Assembly (NCBI GenBank): GCA_947258985.1 | Contig: CAMYKI010000009.1 | Coordinates: forward strand, 1-57,835 | Length of the DNA stretch: 57,835 nt | From: an uncultured Acidimicrobiaceae bacterium | Lineage (GTDB): Bacteria; Actinomycetota; Acidimicrobiia; Spongiisociales; UBA5794 | Direction: 5' to 3' | Notes under the pieces: model-generated | The model's input: only the letters and a program-made list of their open reading frames with translations | Told to the model about the DNA's origin: nothing | Databases searched by the model: none | Made by a program: the position numbers and the translations under genes | Part shown: in pieces, positions 17,101 through 25,314 of the stretch | Layout: every line of letters begins with the position of its first letter | Numbering within the stretch: the stretch's first letter is position 1

Positions 17101-18234
17101 ATGCCGGGATCGGTCGCCAAACCAGCTGTGAGTCGCAAAGACCTCGGTGCGCCGGGATCGGTTGTGGCAACTAGGCACTGGCATGGTCTCGACGACGGCA
17201 GGATCCAATGTGACCTCTGCCCTCGCGAGTGCAAGCTGCGCGAGGGCCAGCGCGGTCTTTGCTACGTCAGAGCACGAATCGACAACGAAGTCGTCCTCAC
17301 GACCTACGGCCGATCAAGTGGCTTTTGCATCGACCCCATCGAGAAGAAGCCCCTCAATCACTTTCTTCCCGGGACTGCAGTGCTTTCGTTTGGCACGGCT
17401 GGATGCAATCTCGCCTGCCGTTTCTGCCAGAACTGGGATATCTCGAAGGCAAAGGAATACGACGTGCTCGCCGACCAGGCCACGCCGGCCCGAATTGCAG
17501 AGGTCGCCGACCGGCTGGGATGCCGCAGCATTGCTTTCACCTACAACGACCCGATCATCTTCCACGAATACGCCATCGACACGGCCCGAGCCGCCCGGGC
17601 TTCGGGGATAAAGACGGTGGCGGTGACTGCCGGATACGTCAATCCCACACCACGCCGCGAGTTCTATGAGCACATGGATGCGGCCAACATCGACCTCAAG
17701 TCATTCAGCGATGACTTCTATCACCGCGCCTGCGCCGGTTCTCTCCGCCCCGTCCTCGACACTCTCGAGTATGTCGCCAATGAAACCGAGGTGTGGCTCG
17801 AGATAACCACACTCCTCATTCCCGGGCTCAACGATTCAGAAGATGAGATCAGCAGGATGACCAAGTGGGTTGTTGAGAATCTGGGCCCTGACGTACCCCA
17901 TCACTTCACTGCCTTCCACCCTGACTACAAGATGCGCGATCGGCCGCCGACTCCGCCGGAGGTTCTCACCAGGTCGCGCGAGATCGGATTGGCGAATGGC
18001 GAGCACTATGTCTACACCGGAAACGTCCGGGACCGGACCGGGCAGACAACGTACTGCCATGCCTGCGGAGAGACTCTGATCGAACGAGACTGGTATCGAT
18101 TGGGCGCATGGGAACTCGACGCAGCCGGGCGTTGCCGCGGCTGCGGAGTTGTGTGCGCGGGAGTGTTCGATCCGAAGCCCGGCGATTGGGGGTCCCGGCG
18201 GCAGCCGGTGCGCTTGGCCGACACAGCCACGTGA
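17101..18234 (+). CDS. amrS: AmmeMemoRadiSam-system radical SAM enzyme
   Basis: 377 residues from ATG 17101, preceded by GAGGAG at good spacing; upstream TTG and ATG codons lack a ribosome site. The SAM/[4Fe-4S] motif is CNLACRFC (Cys102, 106, 109) in GTAGCNLACRFCQNWDISK. An N-terminal Cys-rich stretch (CDLCPRECKLREGQRGLC) resembles pyruvate-formate-lyase-activase-like proteins. The C-terminal tail has further Cys pairs (CHACGETL, GRCRGCGVVC) that could form a zinc knuckle or extra cluster. This is the radical SAM component of the AMMECR1/Memo/radical SAM set, whose other two genes follow at 18237 and 19128. Confidence 0.88.
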   Translation: MPGSVAKPAVSRKDLGAPGSVVATRHWHGLDDGRIQCDLCPRECKLREGQRGLCYVRARIDNEVVLTTYGRSSGFCIDPIEKKPLNHFLPGTAVLSFGTAGCNLACRFCQNWDISKAKEYDVLADQATPARIAEVADRLGCRSIAFTYNDPIIFHEYAIDTARAARASGIKTVAVTAGYVNPTPRREFYEHMDAANIDLKSFSDDFYHRACAGSLRPVLDTLEYVANETEVWLEITTLLIPGLNDSEDEISRMTKWVVENLGPDVPHHFTAFHPDYKMRDRPPTPPEVLTRSREIGLANGEHYVYTGNVRDRTGQTTYCHACGETLIERDWYRLGAWELDAAGRCRGCGVVCAGVFDPKPGDWGSRRQPVRLADTAT

Positions 18235-18236
18235 GA

Positions 18237-19022
18237 TCAGGCCCCAAGGGCCACTGCGCAATACCCAACTACCCGATCGGGGGTCCCGGCAGTATCTGCT
18301 GAATTGCGCAGATCGAGGACCGCAACGCGGTATCCGCGACGGCGGGCGATATGCAGTGCGATCTGAACGCCGGTTCTGCCACAGGCGGATTCCCGGCCCA
18401 GTGCGTCCGGGTCGAGGCGACGCATAGCCGCCACGGTCTCGCCATCGAGCCGGCGAGCGGCGGCCGCGTCGAGATAGTGAGACAGGTCGGACGAAACCAG
18501 AAGAAGGCTGGTGCCGTCCATCAGCGTCTCGACGATATCGGCAGCGGCGACCGGATCGACCGAGCCGGTCAGAAGGGGCAGCACCGGCACCCCGGGAGTG
18601 ACTATCTGGAGGAACGGGAGCTGCACCTCGAGTGAATGCTCCCGCCGATGAACGTCGCGACTTTCACCGACGAGGCGATGTCGCAGTGCCTCAGCAGCGG
18701 CACCCACATCCACCTCGACGGTCCCCAGTGGAGTGGAGAGAGCATCGACACCGGGCAGCTCGAGACGGCTCGTGGGAACAAAATGCGACGGTCCCAGCAT
18801 CACAATTCGGCGCAAGCCCTCCACTTCGGCCAGCAAGCGATATGCGGTAGCTGCGATCGGCCCGGAGTAGATGTAGCCGGCATGGGGTACAACCAGGATC
18901 TTCACCGCAAAGTCCGCCTCAACGACGTCGGCTGTGGCAAGGAGATGCCGCAGATCGGACACGAGTTGATCGGGGTCGGCCGGGTAGAACATACCGGCAA
19001 CGGCGGGATGACGAACTGTCAT
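18237..19022 (-). CDS. amrB: AmmeMemoRadiSam-system protein B (Memo-like)
   Basis: 261 residues. Memo-family features are RHPAVAGMFYPAD at the start, VVPHAGYIYSG, LGPSHFVP, HSLEVQLPFLQ and SSDLSHYLD. The His, Asp and Cys positions correspond to the metal-binding residues of the Memo/LigB dioxygenase-like fold. ATG 19022 has GGGAGAG just upstream; an ATG 12 bp earlier lacks spacing. It is convergent with the radical SAM gene (2 bp between the stops) and divergent from the AMMECR1-domain gene. Confidence 0.88.
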   Translation of the reverse strand: MTVRHPAVAGMFYPADPDQLVSDLRHLLATADVVEADFAVKILVVPHAGYIYSGPIAATAYRLLAEVEGLRRIVMLGPSHFVPTSRLELPGVDALSTPLGTVEVDVGAAAEALRHRLVGESRDVHRREHSLEVQLPFLQIVTPGVPVLPLLTGSVDPVAAADIVETLMDGTSLLLVSSDLSHYLDAAAARRLDGETVAAMRRLDPDALGRESACGRTGVQIALHIARRRGYRVAVLDLRNSADTAGTPDRVVGYCAVALGA

Positions 19023-19127
19023 GCTCTCTCCCATATTTGCGATACCCCAAAGATACGCTTGGGACTACCCGCCCGCCAGATGTTCCCCCTTCCCAGTCGA
19101 GCGGACGGCGAATAGGTTGGAGGTGTT

Positions 19128-19664
19128 GTGGCAGATCCTGAACACCGCTACGTAGCGCTCGCCAAGAAGGCGATCTGCCACTACCTCGCGCATCGAGAGG
19201 TTCTCGATCCGGAACCCCACCGCGACGATCCTCCCCCGACCGGTGTCTTTGTGTCTCTGCACCAACCGCCGCCTGAGGGAGAGGTCGACGGACCGTTGCG
19301 GGGTTGCGTCGGCTCATACAGACCGCGGGAGAGCAGCCTTGCCCGCGAGATAGCGCACTCGGCAGTGGCGGCGGCCTTCTCCGACCCGCGTTTTCCCCCG
19401 CTGACGGACGGCGAGGTCGACGACCTGCACGTCACGGTTTACCTGCTCGGAGACACCGAACCGGTGCAGAATCTCGAAGACCTGGACCCGTCGACATACG
19501 GGGTTCTCGTCGAAGGGCCCGGAGGACGCACCGGACTCCTGCTCCCGGCGATTCCGGGTATCACTACTGCAGCCCAGCAAGTAGACCTGGTCCTGAAGAA
19601 GGCGTCGTTCTCCCGATACGACCCGATTCGACTCTTTCGCTTCCCGGCGACCATCATTATCTGA
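19128..19664 (+). CDS. amrA: AmmeMemoRadiSam-system protein A (AMMECR1 domain)
   Basis: 178 residues from GTG 19128 with GGAGG upstream. The AMMECR1 signature appears as GPLRGCVGSYRPRESSL, followed by AAAFSDPRFPPLTDGEVDDLHVTVYLL. The family's predicted active-site Cys is the one in RGCVGS. Together with the radical SAM and Memo-like genes it completes the three-part set. The stop is 1 bp from the acylphosphatase ATG, so the two are certainly co-translated. Confidence 0.88.
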   Translation: MADPEHRYVALAKKAICHYLAHREVLDPEPHRDDPPPTGVFVSLHQPPPEGEVDGPLRGCVGSYRPRESSLAREIAHSAVAAAFSDPRFPPLTDGEVDDLHVTVYLLGDTEPVQNLEDLDPSTYGVLVEGPGGRTGLLLPAIPGITTAAQQVDLVLKKASFSRYDPIRLFRFPATIII

Positions 19665-19665
19665 G

Positions 19666-19968
19666 ATGGACTCGCGACACCCTGCGTTTGGCGACACTAC
19701 GGCGATCAGAGCCGTAGTAACGGGCAGGGTCCAGGGAGTCGGGTTCCGCTACTCGACCGAAGGCGAAGCACGGCGGCTTGGGGTTTCCGGGTGGGTGCGC
19801 AATCGCGGGGACGGCAGCGTCGAGGCCTGGGCGCAAGGTTCTGATGACGCGGTAACCCGCTTTGCCGCGTTTCTCGAGACGGGGCCCAGGGCGGCGCGGG
19901 TCGTCTCGGTCGATATCGCTGAGGTGGAGCCCGATCCTGGAGTCCGCGGTTTCGCCGTGCGGTTCTAG
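19666..19968 (+). CDS. acyP: Acylphosphatase
   Basis: 100 residues. The substrate-binding loop is GRVQGVGFRYS, with the catalytic Arg in GFR, and the catalytic Asn lies in GWVRNRGDGSVE. The protein ends GFAVRF as usual. Hydrolyses acyl phosphates in the cytosol. The 12-residue N-terminal extension is slightly longer than the family core. It is tightly coupled to the AMMECR1-domain gene, which hints that the three-part system produces or handles a carboxyl-phosphate mixed anhydride. That role is inferred from position only. Confidence 0.88.
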   Translation: MDSRHPAFGDTTAIRAVVTGRVQGVGFRYSTEGEARRLGVSGWVRNRGDGSVEAWAQGSDDAVTRFAAFLETGPRAARVVSVDIAEVEPDPGVRGFAVRF

Positions 19969-20039
19969 GTACCGTTGCTCCCGTCATCCGGCCCGACCGA
20001 CGGCCCAGAAAGTGACGGCTCGGCCCGACGAGAACTGTG

Positions 20040-20238
20040 CTGCTACCGTGTCTGTGCATCGTGAGATGCAGCCGCGACGGCAGCGAAGTCCGGTGAGAAT
20101 CCGGCGCTGTCCCGCAACTGTGAATCCCGCATGGGTAAGCCAGGACGCCTGACGGCGCGGCGACGAACGAGCCTCGGATGAAGGCAGACGTCGTCGGCCC
20201 GGCCGGCAACAGCCTTCATCCTCCTGAGCGGAGGATGA
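20040..20238 (+). promoter_or_regulatory. Cobalamin riboswitch with ribosome-site-sequestering expression platform
   Basis: The aptamer core is clear: AGTCCGGTGAGAATCCGGCG (about 20084-20104), then TGTCCCGCAACTGTGA and AAGCCAGGACGCCTG. Downstream, 20216-20224 (TCATCCTCC) and 20230-20238 (GGAGGATGA) form a perfect 9-bp hairpin that buries the GGAGG ribosome site of the next gene. An alternative pairing is also exact over 10 bp: 20176-20185 (GGATGAAGGC) with 20212-20221. It would free GGAGG. The two pairings exclude each other, consistent with translational control by adenosyl- or other cobalamin. Confidence 0.92.
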
Positions 20239-20240
20239 TT

Positions 20241-21239
20241 TTGTTTCACAGGAGATTGGCGGTCGCGCTGGCCGCGGTCGCGCTTGCGGCGGCCTGCGGT
20301 GACTCCGCCCCCGATGATCTTGCGGCGTCGGCGGACACCACAGCAATTGTGACGACCACAACCACCTCGTCGACAACTACGGACCCGTCGATCAGAACCG
20401 CAGACGGGCCGGTCTTCCCGGTCACAGTCACCGCGGCGAATGGCAACATCGAAATCCCGGAGCGACCGGTGAGGATCGTTTCAATGTCGGCCACTCACAC
20501 CGAGATGCTGTACGCCATAGGTGCCGGTGCGCAGATCGTCGCCGTCGATGCGTTCTCCAACTATCCGCCCGAGGCACCGGTGACAGACCTCACCGGCTTC
20601 TCACCAAACGTGGAGGCCATCATCGGGTACGACACGGACCTCGTCGTAACGGACGGCGACTGGGATGGCAGCAGTATGGGAACACTCTCCGAGCTCGGGG
20701 TTCCGGTTCTGATCCTTCCGGCGGCGACAACACTCGACGACGTCTATGCCGAGATCGAAACACTCGGAAGCGCTACAGGTCACACGTCAGAAGCAGACGC
20801 ACTCGTGATGGACATGAAGACCGAGATCGATGGCCTCATCGCCTCGCTCCCGCAACAGTCGGAGCCGCCGACGTTCTACCACGAACTCGATGCCAGCTAT
20901 TACTCGGTGACGAGCGAGACTTTCATCGGCCACATCTACTCGTTGATGGGTCTCGAGAACATTGCAGATGCTGTAGGCGATGAATCACTCGGCTATCCCC
21001 AGTTGTCCGAGGAATACATCCTCCAGCAGGATCCCGACCTCATCTTCCTGGCAGACACCATCTGCTGTGACATGTCCGCGGCAACACTCGCTCAACGTCC
21101 CGGCTGGGACACGCTGACCGCGGTCAAAAACGGGTCTGTTGTGGAACTCAACGACGATATCTCGTCACGGTGGGGGCCCCGTATCGTCGATCACGTCCGT
21201 GCGGTGGCCCAGGCAAGCTCAGCGCTCGTGGAAAGCTGA
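20241..21239 (+). CDS. btuF: Cobalamin/corrinoid-binding ABC lipoprotein (BtuF-like)
   Basis: 332 residues from TTG 20241, chosen because GGAGG lies 6 bases upstream. The ATG at 20235 directly abuts GGAGG and is too close. The signal peptide ends in lipobox LAAAC (Cys19), followed by a Thr-rich linker (TTTTTSSTTTD) typical of actinobacterial lipoproteins. The mature part is a class III binding protein (Peripla_BP_2): RIVSMSATHTEMLYAIGAG, VTDLTGFSPNVEAIIGYDTD and FLADTICCDMS. The corrinoid assignment rests on the riboswitch upstream and on btuC and btuD downstream. Confidence 0.88.
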   Translation: MFHRRLAVALAAVALAAACGDSAPDDLAASADTTAIVTTTTTSSTTTDPSIRTADGPVFPVTVTAANGNIEIPERPVRIVSMSATHTEMLYAIGAGAQIVAVDAFSNYPPEAPVTDLTGFSPNVEAIIGYDTDLVVTDGDWDGSSMGTLSELGVPVLILPAATTLDDVYAEIETLGSATGHTSEADALVMDMKTEIDGLIASLPQQSEPPTFYHELDASYYSVTSETFIGHIYSLMGLENIADAVGDESLGYPQLSEEYILQQDPDLIFLADTICCDMSAATLAQRPGWDTLTAVKNGSVVELNDDISSRWGPRIVDHVRAVAQASSALVES

Positions 21240-21240
21240 C

Positions 21241-22290
21241 ATGGCGACCTCTCTCGACCCGGGCGCACCGCGCGTTGGCTGGCCATGGTGGCTCGCCGCA
21301 TCCGCGGCGCTGACCACAGCGGTCGTTGCGGGAGCGGCCGTCGGTCCGGCCGACATTGGCTTCTTCGAGGTGATTCGAGCGTTGCTCGATCAAGTACCCG
21401 GGCTGGATGTCGCCACAGATCTTTCCGAACGCGAGATGGGGATACTCGAGGTCGTTCGCTTCCCCAGGGTCATTCTCGGAGTGGTGGTAGGCAGCGCACT
21501 TGCGATGAGCGGCGCCGCCTACCAGGGCGTGTTCAGAAATCCGCTGGCCGACCCATATCTGCTGGGTGTTGCGGCTGGAGCCGGACTTGGGGCAACTCTT
21601 GCAATCGTTGCGGGCGGCAGCACTGACTCGACATTGCCACTTGTACCCCTCGCGGCCTTCGTCGGTGCGATCGCCGGTGTACTGCTCAGCTACGGGCTGG
21701 GCCGGACGGTTGGGGGAAGCCGAACCGTGACCTCGCTGATCCTGGCGGGCGTGGCCATTGCCGCCTTTCTCACCGCCATCCAGACATACGTGCAGCAGCG
21801 CAATGCCGAGACACTGCGCGAGGTATACGACTGGATCCTGGGAAGGCTGGCAACGACGGGCTGGGATGAAGTCCGTCTGGTGCTTCCCTATGTGGCGGTG
21901 AGCGTCGTGGCCATCCTGCTCCACCGCAGAGCCCTAGACGTAATGGCTGTTGGCGATGAGGAAGCCGCCGCGCTCGGGCTCGAAGTCGGGCGCACCCGCC
22001 TGGTTGTAGTGGCGGCAGCGACCTTGGGAACTGCGGCGGCGGTTGCGGTTGCCGGCCTCATCGGATTTGTCGGAATCATCGTTCCTCATGCGGTGCGACT
22101 CGTAGCCGGGACGTCGTACCGACGCCTGCTCCCGCTGTCGGCCATGTTCGGAGGAGCATTCCTGGTGCTGGCCGACATCGTCGCCCGCACCGCCCTGGCC
22201 CCTGCAGAGATACCCATTGGGGTGGTAACCGCCTTCCTCGGCGCCCCGTTCTTCGTCCTCGTCCTGCGGACGTCCCGGAGGGTGATATGA
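21241..22290 (+). CDS. btuC: Cobalamin ABC transporter permease (BtuC/FecCD family)
   Basis: 349 residues, about nine to ten membrane spans. FecCD-family hallmarks are RFPRVILGVVVGSALAMSGA with YQGVFRNPLADPYLLG directly after it, GLIGFVGIIVPHAVRLVAG and the final PIGVVTAFLGAPFFVLVLRT. These loops contact the ATPase and the binding protein. ATG 21241 lies 1 bp after the binding-protein stop. Although the family also carries siderophores, the B12 riboswitch fixes the likely substrate as a corrinoid. Confidence 0.9.
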   Translation: MATSLDPGAPRVGWPWWLAASAALTTAVVAGAAVGPADIGFFEVIRALLDQVPGLDVATDLSEREMGILEVVRFPRVILGVVVGSALAMSGAAYQGVFRNPLADPYLLGVAAGAGLGATLAIVAGGSTDSTLPLVPLAAFVGAIAGVLLSYGLGRTVGGSRTVTSLILAGVAIAAFLTAIQTYVQQRNAETLREVYDWILGRLATTGWDEVRLVLPYVAVSVVAILLHRRALDVMAVGDEEAAALGLEVGRTRLVVVAAATLGTAAAVAVAGLIGFVGIIVPHAVRLVAGTSYRRLLPLSAMFGGAFLVLADIVARTALAPAEIPIGVVTAFLGAPFFVLVLRTSRRVI

Positions 22291-23108
22291 AACCACGGTT
22301 GTCGGTTCGCAAACTGGGAGTTGCCGTCAACGGATCGGTATTGCTCTCGGGCGTCAACCTGACGATCGGCGCCGGGGAATGGGTCGGGTTGATCGGACCA
22401 AACGGTGCCGGGAAGACGACGCTGCTGAACGCCGTGATGGGAGTGATCGATTCCTTCGGTACTGCGAGCGTCGATGGGCTCGATCTGGCAGCCGTCTCGC
22501 CGACTCAGCGTGCACAGCACCTCGCCCTCGTTCCGCAGCGGCCGGTTGTTCCACCCGGCATGGATGTCTTCTCATATGTGCTGCTCGGACGCACCCCGCA
22601 TATCGGCTACTTCGCGTCGGAAGGAACACACGACGTCGATGCCACTCGCTCGGTTGTCAAGGAGCTCGACATCGCGGATCTCATGGACCGCGACATGCAC
22701 ACGCTTTCCGGCGGTGAACTCCAGCGCGTGGTGCTGGCACGGGCTCTCGCTCAGGAGACCGAGATACTCTTGCTCGACGAACCGACCTCAGCACTCGACG
22801 TCGGTAACCAGCAGCAGGTCCTCGAAATCATCGACGGGCTTCGCAGGTCCCGCGGCCTGACGGTCATTGCGGCAATTCACGACCTGACCCTTGCAGCCCA
22901 GTTCTGCGACCGGCTTGCGCTGCTGTCCGACGGGGAACTGGTTTCAACCGGCACCCCGCAACAGGTCCTCACCGAGGAGACAATTCGGGTTCACTACGAC
23001 GCAATTGTCAACGTGATCTGGATCGACGACCACCTCGCCGTCGTCCCCAGTCGGCAGGCTCCCGACACCAGAGCAATCCTTGACGACGAGTACCCTCCGC
23101 AGCCATGA
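22287..23108 (+). CDS. btuD: Cobalamin ABC transporter ATP-binding protein
   Basis: 273 residues, ATGA overlap with btuC. Walker A is GPNGAGKTT, signature TLSGGELQRVVLARALAQ, Walker B LLLDEPTSALDVGNQQ and the switch His in AAIHDLTLA. The layout matches the FecE/BtuD group, and the C-terminal 25 residues are a short extension. Energises corrinoid import together with the two preceding genes. The 4-bp overlap with the following kinase gene suggests that the kinase belongs to the same regulated unit. Confidence 0.9.
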   Translation: MKPRLSVRKLGVAVNGSVLLSGVNLTIGAGEWVGLIGPNGAGKTTLLNAVMGVIDSFGTASVDGLDLAAVSPTQRAQHLALVPQRPVVPPGMDVFSYVLLGRTPHIGYFASEGTHDVDATRSVVKELDIADLMDRDMHTLSGGELQRVVLARALAQETEILLLDEPTSALDVGNQQQVLEIIDGLRRSRGLTVIAAIHDLTLAAQFCDRLALLSDGELVSTGTPQQVLTEETIRVHYDAIVNVIWIDDHLAVVPSRQAPDTRAILDDEYPPQP

Positions 23109-24085
23109 AACCGTGGGATGAACTGACGGAGGCCGGCCAGATACGGCGCCTACGGCCGCTGGCAATGGAGGCATTGCGCAGCTTTCCGATCGAGCCGGAG
23201 CGTCTCCGCCTGGTTGGCGGCTTCACCAACGTCATCTTCAGGGTCGACACAGCCGACGATGTCTTCGCCCTCCGCATCGACCTCCACCAGGATCACAGCG
23301 ATGGCGACGTCGAAAACGAACTCGCCTGGCTGGAGGCACTGGCCCGCGACACGGATCTCGCCGTCGCCCGCTTCATCTACACGATCGACGGACGGCCCTA
23401 CGCCTATGCCCAAGCACCCGATGTGCCCGGGACGCGGCGCTGCGTCGTGTTTCGCTGGATCAAGGGTCGCCCCGTTGCCAACCGTCTCAGTGAGTCGGCC
23501 TACCACGCCCTCGGCCGATTGGCGGCCGGGCTGCATCTCCACGGCGCCGGGTTTGTGCCCCCGCACCAGCCACTGACCTGGGACCGCGTCTTCTACTGGC
23601 CGGAAGAAGTCGACCCGGTCGTGATCTTCGACGCCGACATGGCCCACCACTTCGACGGCGGGCGTCGCAAGACCCTCGGCCTGGCCATGACCGCCGTCGA
23701 GGCGGCGTTCGCCAAGTTGGATCCGAAAGAGGCCCAGCTGATCCACGGCGACCTCCACCCCTGGAACGTTCATGACTATCGGGGGAATCTCACCGCTTTC
23801 GATTTCGAGGACGTCACCTGGGGCCATCGGGTTCAGGATGTGGCCACCACGCTGTTCTACGAACGAAACCATCCCGGCTACCGGGATCTACGTGTCGCGT
23901 TCGAGGCCGGATACAACGAGATCGCCCCGTGGCCGGCTACCTATGACGGCGAGCTGGAGAATTTCATGGCAGCCCGTTCGCTGATGTTTGTCAACTACGT
24001 CGCCAACCTGCGGGACGATCCCTCCGACTACTACGAGACCGTCTTTCCGCGCCTGGAACGGTTTGTTCGGGAATGGGCCGGCTAG
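23105..24085 (+). CDS. APH-family phosphotransferase, last gene of the cobalamin operon
   Basis: 326 residues with the aminoglycoside-phosphotransferase/homoserine-kinase-II fold. An N-terminal ATP-binding lobe (VGGFTNVIFRVDT) precedes the catalytic loop HGDLHPWN and the metal-binding AFDFEDVTWGHRVQD. The ATG overlaps btuD by 4 bp, so it is translated from the riboswitch-controlled mRNA. The family phosphorylates small hydroxyl compounds, and the substrate is not visible in the sequence. A role in corrinoid or side-chain salvage is inferred purely from the operon. Its TAG stop lies in a CTAG that also ends the convergent RDD gene. Confidence 0.75.
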   Translation: MKPWDELTEAGQIRRLRPLAMEALRSFPIEPERLRLVGGFTNVIFRVDTADDVFALRIDLHQDHSDGDVENELAWLEALARDTDLAVARFIYTIDGRPYAYAQAPDVPGTRRCVVFRWIKGRPVANRLSESAYHALGRLAAGLHLHGAGFVPPHQPLTWDRVFYWPEEVDPVVIFDADMAHHFDGGRRKTLGLAMTAVEAAFAKLDPKEAQLIHGDLHPWNVHDYRGNLTAFDFEDVTWGHRVQDVATTLFYERNHPGYRDLRVAFEAGYNEIAPWPATYDGELENFMAARSLMFVNYVANLRDDPSDYYETVFPRLERFVREWAG

Positions 24086-24618
24086 GAGTCGTCGACGACT
24101 TCGTATTCCCGCTCGGCTCGATCCTCGAGGAAAGCCGATATCGGCGACGGTAATTCGGCCGTTCGCGGCCCCCAGTCGTAGACCACCGCAGACCCGGCCA
24201 CAACATCGTGCAGCGCTCGCCGCTCCCGCCCTAAGACAATCCCGAGAAACCCGGCGCCGAACAGCACATAGCTCACGGGAAGAAACACGGTGCGGACCGC
24301 AGCCTTCCAACCGGTGAGACTCTCCCCCTCCCGGTTGAGGACACGCAGACCCAGCAGGGCCTTACCCGGGGTCTTGCCGGTCAACGCAAGCGAACCCCAC
24401 CAATAGAGAAAGAGCCATACCACCGCCGCAATACCCCGCCACAGACTCGGTTCAGAGACAGTGGTCTCGATCCCGGCGATTCTGTTCAGCACGTAGTCGA
24501 GGGCGACTGATCCACCGACGAACAGAAACCCCGCAAGAGCTATGTCGACCCAATGCGCTAGAAGCCGAGTTACCGCACCGGCGTAGTCTCCCGAGACGTC
24601 CATTCGGCTTTGCTTCAT
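24082..24618 (-). CDS. RDD-family membrane protein
   Basis: 178 residues. The RDD domain is recognisable from AVTRLLAHWVDIALAGFLFV, the span RGIAAVVWLFLYWWGSLAL, and TGKTPGKALLGLRVLNREG, which is the family's conserved cytoplasmic loop. It then has LGRERRALHDVVAGSAVVY. The acidic C-terminal tail is soluble. The ATG overlaps the stop of the repeat-protein gene upstream (ATGA), preceded by GGAGAAGG, so the two are translationally coupled. RDD proteins have been linked to ion transport or envelope functions, but no role can be fixed here. Confidence 0.85.
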   Translation of the reverse strand: MKQSRMDVSGDYAGAVTRLLAHWVDIALAGFLFVGGSVALDYVLNRIAGIETTVSEPSLWRGIAAVVWLFLYWWGSLALTGKTPGKALLGLRVLNREGESLTGWKAAVRTVFLPVSYVLFGAGFLGIVLGRERRALHDVVAGSAVVYDWGPRTAELPSPISAFLEDRAEREYEVVDDS

Positions 24619-25280
24619 GAGCCTTCTCCGTCCGCAAGCAACTCCGGCCGGTTGGGGAGCTCCTTGAGATCGCGGCCCATAACCCTCTGCACGAACCGGT
24701 AGATCACCAGATCAACACCAACTGCGACCCGGCGCAACATGTCGATGAATGACGCCACCATATGGCTGGTGCTGTCGGAGACCACTTCGGGAATCCCGGC
24801 ACGTTGCACGATTTCATCCAGCGGCAGCCGATCGATCAGCGCATTCAGATCCACCCGCGCCATCAGTTGATCTATGTCCACCCGGTTGATGAGCCGCTCG
24901 ACATCAACCCGATCCAGCAGCGCATCGGCATCTACTCGGTCAAGCAGGGCATTGGCGTCCACCCGGTCAAGCAGCGCATTGACATCAACCCGATCCAGCA
25001 GCGCATTGACATCAACCCCGGCGAGAAGGGCGTCGGCATCTACACGGCCGACCAGCCGGTTGATATCGACGTTGTCGAGAACCGTATCGACGTCAAAATC
25101 TTGCAAGATCTCTTCGAGATCTGAGTGGTCCATGATCTCGGCAATGTCGATCTGATCGACGATCGCCGGCACGTCGATCTCGGAGACCAGTCCGGGCAGA
25201 TCGAGAGTCTGGACAACCAGCGCAGCGATGGCATTGGCCAGCTTGCCGACGCGGCCATGGAGTGGATCAACCTCGGTCAT
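24615..25280 (-). CDS. Nonapeptide-repeat protein coupled to an RDD gene
   Basis: 221 residues, of which about 35-169 are some fifteen back-to-back 9-residue units with consensus V-D-V-N-A-L-L-D-R. The best copies are VDVNALLDR, VDANALLDR and VDADALLDR. Hydrophobic positions 1, 3, 6 and 7 alternate with charged ones, suggesting a regular solenoid or coiled arrangement. The C-terminal segment (SHMVASFIDMLRRVAVGVDL and onwards) looks amphipathic or membrane-associated. No enzymatic motif is seen. I believe similar repeats occur fused to RDD domains in other actinomycetes, which fits the ATGA coupling here. Function unknown. Confidence 0.75.
   Translation of the reverse strand: MTEVDPLHGRVGKLANAIAALVVQTLDLPGLVSEIDVPAIVDQIDIAEIMDHSDLEEILQDFDVDTVLDNVDINRLVGRVDADALLAGVDVNALLDRVDVNALLDRVDANALLDRVDADALLDRVDVERLINRVDIDQLMARVDLNALIDRLPLDEIVQRAGIPEVVSDSTSHMVASFIDMLRRVAVGVDLVIYRFVQRVMGRDLKELPNRPELLADGEGS
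24774..25178 (-). repeat. Tandem 27-bp coding repeats
   Basis: About fifteen 27-bp units encode the nonapeptides described for the surrounding gene. The central copies (roughly 24900-25030) are nearly identical at DNA level, with ACATCAACCCGATCCAGCAG-like blocks recurring on the plus strand, while the outer copies have diverged. This suggests recent internal duplication in the middle of an older array and makes copy number likely to vary between strains. Confidence 0.75.
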
Positions 25281-25314
25281 CGCGGGGATCCCGACTGAAG
25301 CCGGTGCAGCGCCA

